Shown here: positions 28,439-38,509 of the stretch, in pieces | Position numbering within the stretch: position 1 is the first letter of the stretch | Layout of the letters: each line of letters starts with the position of its first letter | Assembly (NCBI RefSeq): GCF_031656915.1 | Contig: NZ_CP134227.1 | Location: 3,968,001-4,032,000, forward strand | Source: Nocardioides marmorisolisilvae | GTDB lineage: Bacteria; Actinomycetota; Actinomycetes; Propionibacteriales; Nocardioidaceae | Reading direction: 5' to 3' | DNA: 64,000 nt | Translations under genes and position numbers: made by a program | Notes under the pieces: model-generated | What the model was told of the DNA's origin: nothing | The model's database searches: none | Seen by the model: the letters and a program-made list of their open reading frames with translations, nothing else

Positions 28439-29672
28439 GGGCGGTCTCCTCCGGCGTGGAGTCGGTCGGGGCGTCGTCCGCCCCCGTGCGATCCGAGGGC
28501 TCGGTCTGCTCGCCGAGGGCGGACAGCAGGGTCACTCGGGGGATCACCCCGAGCAGGCGCCTGTCGCCGTCGACGACCGGGAGCGGCAGCAGCGTCTCGG
28601 CCGACGGCGTGAACAGCTCGGAGAGCGGTGTGTCGGCCGGCACCGCCATGGTGATCGGCTCGGTCACGGGCTTGATCGTCTGGGCGTCGAGATCACCAGC
28701 CACCCTGTGCTCCATCACGTAGCCGATGAGCTCCCGGGAGCGGCTGGTGACATAGAGGCCGCGCTGCTGGTGCTCGCGCATCAGCCGGTGGGCGACCCGC
28801 GGCCCCTGCTCGCTTCCGAGGACAGCGACCGGTGGCTCCATCACCGAGGATGCCGTCAGGACCCGGGTGCGGTCGACATCGGCGACGAACCGAGCAACGT
28901 AGTCGTTGGCGGGGTCGGTGAGGATCTCCTCCGCGGTGCCGATCTGCACGATGCGGCCGTCGCGCATCATTGCGATCCGGTCGCCGAGCCGCATCGCCTC
29001 GTTCAGGTCGTGGGTGATGAAGAGGATGGTCTTGCCGAGCTCGTGCTGCAGCTCGATCAGCTGATCCTGCATCTCCCGCCGGATGAGCGGGTCGAGTGCG
29101 CTGAAGGCCTCGTCCATCAGCAGGACCGGGGTGTCCGCGGCCAGCGCCCGAGCCAGTCCGACGCGCTGGCGCATCCCGCCGGAGAGCTCGTCGGGTCGGT
29201 AGTCGTCCCAGCCCTTGAGCCCGCACATCTCCAACGCGCGGCTGGCGCGCTCGCGGCGCTCGTCCTTCGGCACGCCCTTGATCTCCAGCCCGTAGGCGGC
29301 GTTCTCGACAACGCTCCGGTGCGGGAGCAGGGCGAAGTGCTGGAAGACCATGCTGATCTTGTCGCGCCGGGCGGCCCGCAGCTGGGCGGGCTTCATCGCG
29401 GTGAGGTTGTCGCCGTACACCTCGACGTGGCCGGAGGTGGGCTCGTGCAGCCCGTTCACCATCCGGATCAGGGTGGACTTCCCCGAGCCGGACAGGCCCA
29501 TCACGACGAAGATCTCACCCTCCTCGACGGTGAACGACGCGTCGATCACCGCGGCTGTGAGTCCGCTGCTGCGCAGGTCCTCGGTGCTGGCGCCGGCCTC
29601 GAGCCGGTCCACTCCGTCCCGTCCGCGGCGGCCGAAGATCTTGTAGAGATGACGCGCCTCGATGGCTGGCAC
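28431..29672 (-). CDS. proV: Glycine betaine-type ABC transporter ATPase with CBS domains
   Basis: About 413 residues. The ABC domain has Walker A GLSGSGKSTLIRMVNGL, Q-loop VFQHFALLPHRSV, signature LSGGMRQRVGLARAL, Walker B VLLMDEAFSALDPLIR and the switch His in FITHDLNEAMRLGD. Two CBS motifs (about residues 285-395) follow, as in ProV/OpuA, where they sense ionic strength. GTG 29672 is chosen because GGGGG lies just upstream and the conserved sequence (PAIEARHLYKIFG) follows at once; a start at 29726 would add 18 unusual residues. First gene of the operon, divergent from argG. Confidence 0.94.
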   Translation of the reverse strand: MPAIEARHLYKIFGRRGRDGVDRLEAGASTEDLRSSGLTAAVIDASFTVEEGEIFVVMGLSGSGKSTLIRMVNGLHEPTSGHVEVYGDNLTAMKPAQLRAARRDKISMVFQHFALLPHRSVVENAAYGLEIKGVPKDERRERASRALEMCGLKGWDDYRPDELSGGMRQRVGLARALAADTPVLLMDEAFSALDPLIRREMQDQLIELQHELGKTILFITHDLNEAMRLGDRIAMMRDGRIVQIGTAEEILTDPANDYVARFVADVDRTRVLTASSVMEPPVAVLGSEQGPRVAHRLMREHQQRGLYVTSRSRELIGYVMEHRVAGDLDAQTIKPVTEPITMAVPADTPLSELFTPSAETLLPLPVVDGDRRLLGVIPRVTLLSALGEQTEPSDRTGADDAPTDSTPEETAHV

Positions 29673-29817
29673 AGGTGCCCCCTTGTCTTTGGTCTGCGTG
29701 GTTGTCCCGGGCGCGAGACGGACCAAGCGGACAGCGCCCCGAGACGCTCCAACCCATCACAGATGGGGGCGAGGAGACAAACTTCCGGTACGTCGCGTGC
29801 CGTAAGTCTCGTCATTT

Positions 29818-31286
<1,469 letters not shown>

Positions 31287-31378
31287 CCTGCCCGTTCAGT
31301 TGTGCCTCGTGGTCCGGTGAGTCCGGGGTATGTGTCGGTGGCGGGACCGGCGTACGGTCCGATCCGGGATACATCCCC

Positions 31379-31431
31379 CAACTCAACGGTCGGTTTCCCC
31401 AAACTCGACGGTCGGTTTCCCCCAACTCAAC
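31379..31431. repeat. Short tandem repeat, 22-base period
   Basis: Two and a half units of AACTCAACGGTCGGTTTCCC-type sequence begin at 31379, 31401 and 31423. Unit 2 differs at two positions (AACTCGACGG). The array runs into the last codons of the ABC-F gene, whose stop is at 31427-31429. Purpose unknown. Confidence 0.7.
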
Positions 31432-33046
31432 GCAGTTGGATCCGCCGCTCGATGCCGACGTCGGCGAGGAACCGCTCGTCGTGCGATGCGACGAGGAGAG
31501 CGCCGCGGTAGGACGTGAGGGCGGAGACCAGCTGGGTGGTGCTGGCCAGGTCGAGTGAGTTGGTCGGCTCGTCGAGCAGCAGCAACTGGGGCGCGGGGTC
31601 GGCGAGCAGCAGCGCCGCCAGGGTCGCGCGGAAGCGCTCGCCGCCGGAGAGCGAGTGCACCGGTCGGTCGGCTGCTGCGGCGCGGATCAGGAACCGTGCG
31701 AGCCCGGCGTGCACCGTTCTCGGGGCGGCGTCCGGCGCGAACCGACGTAGGTTCTCGACCACGCTCAGATCGTCGTCGAGTATGTCGAGCCGCTGCGGGA
31801 GCAGCCTCACCGGGACCTTGACGTCGACGGTGCCGGACCGGGGCGCGATCGTCCCGGCGAGCGTGTGCAGCAGCGTGGACTTCCCGCTGCCGTTCGCGCC
31901 CACCACGGCCACCCGCTCGGGGCCGTCCAACCGCAGCGTCACCTGGAGTCCGTTGCGCAGCACAGCATCGGTGCGCAGCACCTCGCGCCGTCCGGGTACG
32001 GCGGTCTGCGGCAGATCCACCCGGATCTGGTCGTCGCGCACCCGCGACTCGGCCGCATCGAGTCGCTCGCGCGCGGCGCTCATCCGGGCATCGTGCACGT
32101 GCCGCGCGGACGCAGCCGACCGCTCGGAGCGGTTCCGCTGGAAGTTGATCTCCGCCCGACCGAGGCCTCCGGCGCGGGCGCTTCGGTCACCGACCCGACG
32201 GCGCTGGGCGATCGCACGCTCGGCGGCCCGACGCTCAGTACGCCGCCGGCGTAGCTCCTGGCGTGCCGACACGACGGCCTGCTCGGCAGCCGCCAGCTCC
32301 GCATCGCGCTGGGCGACGTACGACGAGAAGCCGCCCCCGAACCAACGCACCTCGCCGTTGTGCAGCTCGGCGATCCGGTCCATCCGCTCGAGCAGGTCAC
32401 GGTCGTGGCTGACCACCAGCAGGGCGCCCGCCCAGCCCGAGACCACGTCGTACAGCCGCTCACGAGCCGCCCGGTCGAGATTGTTCGTGGGCTCGTCGAG
32501 GACCAGGATGTCGCAGCCGTCGAGCAGCAGCCGAGCGAGTCCGAGCTGGACCACCTCGCCGCCGGAGAGCTCGCCGAGACGACGGTCGATGACGCCGGCG
32601 GGAAGCCCGACGCGCGCCAGCTGTGCCTCGGCCCGCTGTTCGACGTCCCAGCGGTCGCCGATGGCGTCGTACACCGCCTCCGACGCATCACCCGCCTCGA
32701 GGGCGGCCAGCGCTCGGCGCACCCCGTCGATGCCGAGGTGTACGTCGACCCACTCGTCGGATCGTTGGGTGAGGTCCTGAGGGAGGTGGCCGAGCCGGCC
32801 GTGCGCCGCCACCGATCCGTGGTCGGGCAGCAGCGCACCCACCAGCAACCGGACGAGCGTCGACTTGCCGGAGCCGTTGCTGCCGACGAGGCCGGTCCGA
32901 CCGGCTGGGATCTCCAGATCGAGGCGTTCGAACAGGGGCGTCCCGTCGGGCCAGGCGAAGTCGACCGCAGACAGCCGGACGGCAGGGGAGTGAAAGGTGG
33001 ACAAGGAGTGCCTCGCAGGGGTGATGGGCGGGGACGGCGGCGGCAC
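31427..33046 (-). CDS. ABC-F family ATPase
   Basis: A 539-residue soluble protein with two ABC domains and no membrane region. Domain 1: Walker A GSNGSGKSTLVRLL, signature LSGGEVVQLGLARLL, Walker B ILVLDEPTNNLD. Domain 2: GANGSGKSTLLHTL, LSGGERFRATLAALL, LLLLDEPTNSLD. An Arg-rich coiled-coil linker of about 80 residues (QELRRRRTERRAAERAIAQRRR) joins them, the feature that reaches into the ribosome in ABC-F proteins. Members either regulate translation or protect ribosomes from antibiotics, and sequence alone does not decide. GTG 33046 has GGAG 6 bases upstream; TTG 33004 is an alternative 14 residues shorter. Confidence 0.92.
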   Translation of the reverse strand: MPPPSPPITPARHSLSTFHSPAVRLSAVDFAWPDGTPLFERLDLEIPAGRTGLVGSNGSGKSTLVRLLVGALLPDHGSVAAHGRLGHLPQDLTQRSDEWVDVHLGIDGVRRALAALEAGDASEAVYDAIGDRWDVEQRAEAQLARVGLPAGVIDRRLGELSGGEVVQLGLARLLLDGCDILVLDEPTNNLDRAARERLYDVVSGWAGALLVVSHDRDLLERMDRIAELHNGEVRWFGGGFSSYVAQRDAELAAAEQAVVSARQELRRRRTERRAAERAIAQRRRVGDRSARAGGLGRAEINFQRNRSERSAASARHVHDARMSAARERLDAAESRVRDDQIRVDLPQTAVPGRREVLRTDAVLRNGLQVTLRLDGPERVAVVGANGSGKSTLLHTLAGTIAPRSGTVDVKVPVRLLPQRLDILDDDLSVVENLRRFAPDAAPRTVHAGLARFLIRAAAADRPVHSLSGGERFRATLAALLLADPAPQLLLLDEPTNSLDLASTTQLVSALTSYRGALLVASHDERFLADVGIERRIQLR

Positions 33047-33168
33047 TCAGAGCTCCATGCCCTCATCGTCCGAGACGGCTCCCTGTTCTGCAACGCATTA
33101 ACGGCTAGGGTCGGCTCACCGCCGAACCACTCGTGCTGTGTGACCGTCCGACCAGCGAGGAACCGCCC

Positions 33169-34788
33169 GTGACCGTGCCACCGGGAGTCGCCGCCCGCCG
33201 CCCTGTCGTGCTGCTCGCCGAGGAGCTGAGCCCTGCGACGGTCGCGGCCCTCGGTCCGGACTTCGAGATCCGGCAGTGCGACGGAAGCGACCGCGCCGCG
33301 CTGCTCGCCGCAGTGGCCGACGCGGACGCGATCCTGGTCCGGTCCGCCACCCAGGTCGACGCCGAGGTACTCGCCGCGGCACCGCGGCTGCGGGTGGTGG
33401 CCCGTGCCGGGGTGGGGCTCGACAACGTCGATGTCCGCAGCGCCACCCAGCACGGCGTCATGGTGGTCAACGCGCCGACGTCGAACATCGTGAGCGCCGC
33501 GGAGCTGGCGATCGGGCTGCTGCTCGCGGCCGCCCGGCACATCAGCCCGGCCCACGCCACGCTGCGTCACGGAGAGTGGAAGCGCTCGCAGTTCACCGGC
33601 ACCGAGCTCCTCGACAAGACGCTCGGGATCGTGGGACTCGGTCGCATCGGGGTGCTGGTCGCGCAGCGGCTGGCCGCCTTCGGCATGGAGATCATCGCCT
33701 ACGACCCCTATGTGCAGGCCGGGCGCGCCGCCCAGATGGGGGTGCGGATGGTCGGTCTGGACGAGCTGATGGCCGACTCCGACTTCTTGACCGTGCACCT
33801 GCCGAAGACCGCGGAGACAACGGGTCTGATCGGTGCCGAGCAGCTGGCCGTGGCCAAGCCGGGCCTCGTCCTGGTCAACGCGGCGCGCGGCGGGATCGTC
33901 GATGAGCACGCGCTGTACGACGCGCTCAAGGACGGGCGGATCACGGCAGCCGGCCTGGACGTCTACGCCACCGAGCCGTGCACGGACAGCCCGCTGTTCG
34001 AACTCGACAACGTGGTGGCGACACCGCACCTGGGCGCTTCGACCGTGGAGGCCCAGGAGAAGGCAGGCATCGCGGTCGCGAGGTCGGTGGTACTCGCGCT
34101 GGCCGGTGAGCTCGTCCCGGACGCCGTCAACGTGCAGGGCGGCGTGATCGCCGAGGACGTGCGTCCCGGCATCCCCCTCGCCGAGAAGCTCGGCCGGATC
34201 TTCACCGCGCTGGCCGGTGAGGTCGCCCAATCGATCGACGTCGAGGTACGCGGCGAGATCACGGCGTACGACGTCACCGTGCTCGAGCTGGCAGCGCTCA
34301 AGGGCGTGTTCACCGACGTCGTCGAGCACGACGTCTCCTACGTCAACGCGCCGCTGCTCGCCGCCGAGCGTGGCACCGAGGTGCGCCTGGTGACCGACCC
34401 GGAGAGCCCCGACCACCGCAACCTGATCACGATCCGCGGCACCCTTCCCGACGGGGTCCAGGTGTCGGTCTCCGGCACGCTCGTCGGGATCGGGCAGAAG
34501 GAGCGCCTGGTCGAGGTGAACGGCTTCGTCGTCGACCTCGAGCCCACCGAGCACCTCGCCTTCTTCCTCTATCAGGACCGTCCCGGGATGGTGGGCACCG
34601 TCGGCCAGATCCTCGGCGCGGCGGAGGTGAACATCGCGGGCATGCAGGTCTCCCGTGACGAGAGGGGCGGCCAGGCCTTGGTCGCGATGTCGGTCGATTC
34701 CGAGGTGCCTGTCGACGTCCTGGAGAAGATCCAGTCGGCGATGTCGGCGACCAGCGTCCGGGGGATCGACCTGACCGCCGGCCCATGA
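33169..34788 (+). CDS. serA: D-3-phosphoglycerate dehydrogenase, long ACT form
   Basis: A 539-residue enzyme catalysing the first step of serine synthesis. The catalytic core has VGLDNVDV, the NAD-binding LGIVGLGRIGVLVAQRLAAFGMEIIAYDPY, VNAARGGIVDEHAL with the active-site Arg, and the catalytic His in ATPHLGASTVEAQEKAG. An allosteric-substrate-binding domain (about 315-450) and a C-terminal ACT domain (LAFFLYQDRPGMVGTVGQILGAAEVNIAGMQVSR) follow, as in the serine-inhibited mycobacterial type. GTG 33169 with GCGAGGA upstream is chosen over GTG 33133, which has no ribosome site. Its stop overlaps the next gene (ATGA). Confidence 0.96.
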   Translation: MTVPPGVAARRPVVLLAEELSPATVAALGPDFEIRQCDGSDRAALLAAVADADAILVRSATQVDAEVLAAAPRLRVVARAGVGLDNVDVRSATQHGVMVVNAPTSNIVSAAELAIGLLLAAARHISPAHATLRHGEWKRSQFTGTELLDKTLGIVGLGRIGVLVAQRLAAFGMEIIAYDPYVQAGRAAQMGVRMVGLDELMADSDFLTVHLPKTAETTGLIGAEQLAVAKPGLVLVNAARGGIVDEHALYDALKDGRITAAGLDVYATEPCTDSPLFELDNVVATPHLGASTVEAQEKAGIAVARSVVLALAGELVPDAVNVQGGVIAEDVRPGIPLAEKLGRIFTALAGEVAQSIDVEVRGEITAYDVTVLELAALKGVFTDVVEHDVSYVNAPLLAAERGTEVRLVTDPESPDHRNLITIRGTLPDGVQVSVSGTLVGIGQKERLVEVNGFVVDLEPTEHLAFFLYQDRPGMVGTVGQILGAAEVNIAGMQVSRDERGGQALVAMSVDSEVPVDVLEKIQSAMSATSVRGIDLTAGP

Positions 34789-35663
34789 GGATCGGGTCCG
34801 TCCGACGGTGGGCGGTGGCGGGTGTGGTGCTCCTGCTTGCCGTGCTCGTTGTCGTCGTGGTCTCCAGGGATCACCGCGGTTCCCTCTCCTGTGGTCGTGA
34901 GGCACTCACCAAGCCCGATGGCAAGGCATGGACGTGCACGTTCGACGACGAGTTCGACGGCTCGAGCCTGCGGCGTTCGTCCTGGACCGTCACCACCACC
35001 TCGGCGACCGGCTTCCACGGTGGCCCCGAGTGCCTCGTCGATCGTCCCGGGAACGTGTCGGTGCGGGACGGGTCGCTGCTCCTGACGACGCGACGCACGA
35101 GCGCTCCGTTCACATGCGCGACGAACACCGGCAACTACCGCAGCGCGTACACCTCCGGCGCGGTCAGCACGCGGGGAATCTTCGAGCAGACCTACGGTCG
35201 CTTCGAGATCAGGGCGCGGTTCCCCGACGCTGGCGGTCCCGGTCTGTACGACGGGCTCTGGCTCTATCCCAGCAAGCTCAGCTACGGCCGTTGGCCCGCG
35301 TCTGGGGAGATCGACCTGGCCGAGCACTACAGCGTGTGGCCCACCGTGATCAACCATCAGCTGCACTACGACCGCGCCGTCGAAGACACGCGGACGCCGC
35401 GGCGGACCTGCAGGATCAGTGATCCTGCCAGCTTCCACACCTACGTCCTCCTCTGGACCCCGAGCCGGATCACGATGGCGTACGACGGCCAGTTGTGCTG
35501 GACCACGACGTGGCGTCCGGCGCCGCCGCTGCGCAGCCCGCAGCCCTTCGACAAGCCGTTCTATCTAGTGATCAACCAAGCGGTCGGCATCGGGGTGAAC
35601 CGCCCCGATGGCCTCCGGCTGCCGGCCACGGCCGCCATCGACTACGTCCGGGTGTGGCGCTAG
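34785..35663 (+). CDS. Glycoside hydrolase family 16 protein (membrane-anchored)
   Basis: A 292-residue protein with an N-terminal signal anchor (AVAGVVLLLAVLVVVVVS) and a GH16 domain: FDDEFDGSSLRRSSW, FHGGPECLVD, YGRFEIRARFPD, GLYDGLWLYP, the catalytic motif GEIDLAEHYS (two Glu and one Asp of the E-I-D-x-x-E type), and the closing IDYVRVWR. GH16 enzymes cut beta-1,3 or beta-1,3/1,4-glucans and related polymers. ATGA overlap with serA is odd, since the functions are unrelated. A paralogue follows 164 bases downstream. Substrate not determined. Confidence 0.9.
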   Translation: MRIGSVRRWAVAGVVLLLAVLVVVVVSRDHRGSLSCGREALTKPDGKAWTCTFDDEFDGSSLRRSSWTVTTTSATGFHGGPECLVDRPGNVSVRDGSLLLTTRRTSAPFTCATNTGNYRSAYTSGAVSTRGIFEQTYGRFEIRARFPDAGGPGLYDGLWLYPSKLSYGRWPASGEIDLAEHYSVWPTVINHQLHYDRAVEDTRTPRRTCRISDPASFHTYVLLWTPSRITMAYDGQLCWTTTWRPAPPLRSPQPFDKPFYLVINQAVGIGVNRPDGLRLPATAAIDYVRVWR

Positions 35664-35827
35664 GTTGCATCGCGTTACGACATTTTGGGCAATCGGCTGC
35701 GCGACCTCCGCGTGGTCGGGTATCCATGGGGCTAGCCAGCGACGCGAGCGTCGGAACTTGGGAGGGTTCTGGGGCATGACTTCGCGTCCTGTGGGCAGGA
35801 TCGGGACAACTTGGAGGAGGATCCGCC

Positions 35828-36742
35828 TTGCGTACACGTATGTCGTTGACGTCCCTGACAGGGGGTCTCGCGCTCGCCCTCGCGGCCACGGTCGGGCTCG
35901 CTGCCCCGTCGATCGCCGCGCACGGCAACGGCGCTACGGACAGCGGCCAGACGCCGGTGTCGTCGACGTGTCCCGACGTTCCCCGCGCGGGCGGAGGCGA
36001 GTGGACATGCACCTTCGACGACGAGTTCGATGGCACGTCGCTCGATCCGAGTCACTGGCAGGTTCTCACCACCGCCCAGGGTGGATTCCACGGTGGCCCG
36101 GAGTGTCTGGTGGACTCGCCGCAGACGATCCGCGTCCGCTCCGGTGAACTGCACTTGACCACGCAGTCGACCCGCAAGCCGGTGGTGTGCAACACCCCAT
36201 GGGGCAGCTACACCACGTCGTACATCTCGGGTGCGGTCACCAGCAAGGGCGTGTTCTCCCAGGCCTATGGCAGGTTCGAGATCCGCGCCCGCTTTCCCGA
36301 CCTCGCCACGGCCGGTCTGTACGACGGGCTCTGGCTCTATCCGGAGAGCCCGGCCTATGGGGCGTGGCCGGCCTCAGGCGAGATCGACCTCGCCGAGCAC
36401 TACAGCGCCTGGCCGCGGTGGGTCAACTACAACCTGCACTACGCCGGTGAGGATCAGGACACCACGCGCACGCCTCGGCCGACGTGCCGGATCTCCAGCC
36501 CCGCCGACTTCCACGACTACGTGCTGGAGTGGTCCTCGGACCAGATCTCGATGATCTACGACGGCCAGACCTGCTGGTCGACAGCGTGGACACCGGCCGC
36601 GCCGCTGGTCAGCCCGCAGCCGTTCGACCAGCCCTTCTTCATGATCCTCAACCAGGCGGTCGGAACCGGCGCCAACGCACCCACCTCCGCCAGCGCGCTG
36701 CCCGCGACCATGGACGTCGACTACGTCCGCGTATGGAAATGA
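35828..36742 (+). CDS. Glycoside hydrolase family 16 protein (secreted paralogue)
   Basis: A 304-residue secreted protein with a cleavable signal peptide (ALALAATVGLAAPSIAA) and the same GH16 domain as its neighbour: FDDEFDGTSLDPSHW, GGFHGGPECLVD, GRFEIRARFPD, catalytic GEIDLAEHYS and VDYVRVWK. The two are clearly a tandem duplication but differ in targeting (anchored versus released). TTG 35828 is chosen because a near-ideal GGAGGAGG (35813-35820) sits 7 bases upstream. The in-frame ATG four codons later is an alternative. Confidence 0.9.
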   Translation: MRTRMSLTSLTGGLALALAATVGLAAPSIAAHGNGATDSGQTPVSSTCPDVPRAGGGEWTCTFDDEFDGTSLDPSHWQVLTTAQGGFHGGPECLVDSPQTIRVRSGELHLTTQSTRKPVVCNTPWGSYTTSYISGAVTSKGVFSQAYGRFEIRARFPDLATAGLYDGLWLYPESPAYGAWPASGEIDLAEHYSAWPRWVNYNLHYAGEDQDTTRTPRPTCRISSPADFHDYVLEWSSDQISMIYDGQTCWSTAWTPAAPLVSPQPFDQPFFMILNQAVGTGANAPTSASALPATMDVDYVRVWK

Positions 36743-36781
36743 GGCTGCCGAGGACGAGTCACATGCGGTGAACTGTCCCGC

Positions 36782-37453
36782 ATGAGTACGTCGTCGCTCC
36801 CTGCGCCCCGTCAGCTGGCCCGGCTGTCGCCCCTCGGTCAGCTGCGCGCGGGGCGACTGCTGCGCCGGCTCGTGCAGCTGTACGTGGGGCTGGTGGCCTA
36901 CGGGCTGACCTTGGCCCTGCTGATCCGTGCACACTTGGGGAACGCGCCCTGGGACGTGCTGCACCAAGGGCTCGCCGACCATCTGCCGATCAGCATCGGC
37001 CAGGCCGTGATCGCGGTGAGCTTCCTGGTGCTGCTGCTGTGGATCCCGCTGCGCGAGGTGCCGGGATTGGGCACGCTCTCCAACGCGGTGGTGATCGGGC
37101 TCGCCGCCGACCTCGGTCTCTCGCTGATGCATGAGCCGCGGGCGATCCAGCTGCGGATCCTGATGACCCTGGCGGGAGTGATCGGCAACGCGGTGGCGAC
37201 CGCCTGCTACATCGGCGCCCAGCTCGGGCCGGGCCCGCGTGACGGGTTGATGACCGGGCTGAACCGTCGGACCGGCGTGCCCATTGGGCCGGTCCGCACC
37301 GGCATCGAGGTCACCGTGGTGGTGGTCGGGTTCTTCCTCGGCGGCGTGCTCGGCTTCGGCACGCTGATCTACGCCGTGGCCATCGGCCCGCTGGTCCAGC
37401 GGCTGCTCCCGCTCTTCGTGGTCCCGCTAGCGGCGGGTGGCGACCAGGGCTGA
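36782..37453 (+). CDS. YczE/YitT-type membrane protein
   Basis: A 223-residue integral membrane protein with about five helices. Motifs of the YczE group are present: AHLGNAPWDVLHQGLADHLPISIGQAVIAVSFLVLLLWIPL and GAQLGPGPRDGLMTGLNRRTGVPIGPVRTGIEVTVVVVGFFLGG. Members are common but not assigned a firm function. ATG 36782 is clear. The 3' end overlaps the convergent methyltransferase gene by 27 bases, so the last residues (AAGGDQG) may be poorly conserved. Confidence 0.88.
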   Translation: MSTSSLPAPRQLARLSPLGQLRAGRLLRRLVQLYVGLVAYGLTLALLIRAHLGNAPWDVLHQGLADHLPISIGQAVIAVSFLVLLLWIPLREVPGLGTLSNAVVIGLAADLGLSLMHEPRAIQLRILMTLAGVIGNAVATACYIGAQLGPGPRDGLMTGLNRRTGVPIGPVRTGIEVTVVVVGFFLGGVLGFGTLIYAVAIGPLVQRLLPLFVVPLAAGGDQG

Positions 37454-37993
37454 GGCGTCCGCAGCCACCATCACCTCGGCGGCCGTGAACCGCTCGTCGG
37501 TCAGCCAGGACTCACGAAGCGTGTCCACTCGCCCGTAGGTGATCGGTGGCCAGACCGCACACGGCTCGAAGTCGTCCATCACCACCAGGCCGCCCGGCTC
37601 GACCAGGTCGGCGACCGAGTCCACCGAGGCATCCTCGGGGGAGGAGGCGTCGAGGAACAACAGCGAGTACGGGCCCTTGTTGCGCAGCGTGGACCAATCG
37701 GCCGCGAGCACCTCGACCTGGGGGTCGTCGGTGAAGATCTCCTGGGCGGCGACCGCGAGCTTCTCGTCGAGCTCGGCGCTCAGGATCGCTGCGCCGGGGC
37801 GGGCTCCCGAGCGCAGCCACGCCGTACCGACGCCGCAGCCGGTGCCGAACTCGGCCATCGTCCCCTGGCGGGTGGCGGCCAGCGCGGCCAGCAGCCGACC
37901 GGTCTCGTTGCGGCAGAAGGACACGTAGCCGGCCTTGCGGGAGACCTCGAAGGCGCGCGCGACGATCGGCGGCAGGTCCGGGGGAGCGCTCAT
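37427..37993 (-). CDS. Class I SAM-dependent O-methyltransferase
   Basis: A 188-residue protein with the SAM-binding motif AEFGTGCGVGTAWL, followed by ILSAELDEKLAVAAQEIF (acidic residue for the ribose) and LLFLDASSPEDASVDSVADLVEPGGLVVMDDF. This matches the caffeoyl-CoA O-methyltransferase-like group, where the Asp residues bind a metal. Acceptor unknown. ATG 37993 begins MSAPPDLPPIVARAFEVS. Convergent with the YczE-type gene. Confidence 0.85.
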   Translation of the reverse strand: MSAPPDLPPIVARAFEVSRKAGYVSFCRNETGRLLAALAATRQGTMAEFGTGCGVGTAWLRSGARPGAAILSAELDEKLAVAAQEIFTDDPQVEVLAADWSTLRNKGPYSLLFLDASSPEDASVDSVADLVEPGGLVVMDDFEPCAVWPPITYGRVDTLRESWLTDERFTAAEVMVAADASALVATRR

Positions 37994-38373
37994 GGGCCCA
38001 GTGTTCGTCAGGACCCGTGAGGACGCTCGCTGCGCGGACGTCCGTCTCGCATCATGGGACGCCTGGGCGAGACTCAGGACAGTTCGACGGCTTCGCCGTA
38101 CTCTCGTCACATCATGCGGAGGATCTTCGTACTCATCGATCGCCGTGGCGAGGCCTGACAAGTAAGGCCACCTCGCCGCGGAGTTCGGCGTCCCCCGCCA
38201 CCGGCCTTGCGCAGTGCCAGTTCGACTGGCCGCCGGTGAGCAGCGAAGAACCACCAGCTTCTTCCTCCGGATCCGCGACTCGCTCCCACGTGACCCGTGG
38301 CGCAGTCCGATCCGTCCGCACCCCGGCGACTGCGCAGGCCGGTGGCAGCCCTCATCACCGAAGGAAGAATGCG
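37994..38373. other. Intergenic region upstream of the leuB cluster
   Basis: About 380 bases without a sizeable gene. It holds a candidate promoter box TACTCT (38099-38104) and the short Ile/Val/Leu frame listed separately at 38114. A hairpin GGCGAGG...CCTCGCC overlaps the end of that frame, and a CACCGGC/GCCGGTG stem lies further on. No T-tract terminator is visible before the small gene at 38374. Confidence 0.5.
38114..38158 (+). CDS. Possible leuB-cluster leader peptide
   Basis: A 14-residue frame MRRIFVLIDRRGEA with a central Ile-Phe-Val-Leu-Ile run, ending at TGA 38156-38158. A TACTCT -10 box 9 bases before the ATG would give a nearly leaderless message. The composition and place, before leuB, fit a branched-chain amino acid control peptide. 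Against it: no classic terminator hairpin is seen downstream. Confidence 0.4.
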   Translation: MRRIFVLIDRRGEA

Positions 38374-38499
38374 ATGTACGACATGTACCCCGACTGGGGC
38401 CCGGCCAGGAACAACCCGGAGAGCCGGTTCAGCCACCAGGCCGTGCAGGAGGCTCTTGACCTGCGAGACAACGGCGGCGAGCGCCCGGACGACAACTAG
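38374..38499 (+). CDS. Small conserved-type protein of unknown function (41 aa)
   Basis: A 41-residue hydrophilic protein beginning [13 protein letters not shown] and ending [17 protein letters not shown], with GAAGGAAG 7 bases before ATG 38374. It lies 10 bases before leuB and is probably co-transcribed with it. I recall similar MYD-(L/M)-YP-(D/E)-WGP small proteins in other actinobacteria, but this is memory, not a search. The good ribosome site and complete frame support it as a real gene. It has no membrane segment or Cys. Confidence 0.65.
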   Translation: MYDMYPDWGPARNNPESRFSHQAVQEALDLRDNGGERPDDN

Positions 38500-38509
38500 C
38501 CTTCGCTGC

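Noticed and set aside
32080-34905. 941-codon minus-strand frame spanning serA and part of the ABC-F gene
   Set aside because: It is antisense to serA and out of frame with the ABC-F protein, whose motifs are in another frame.
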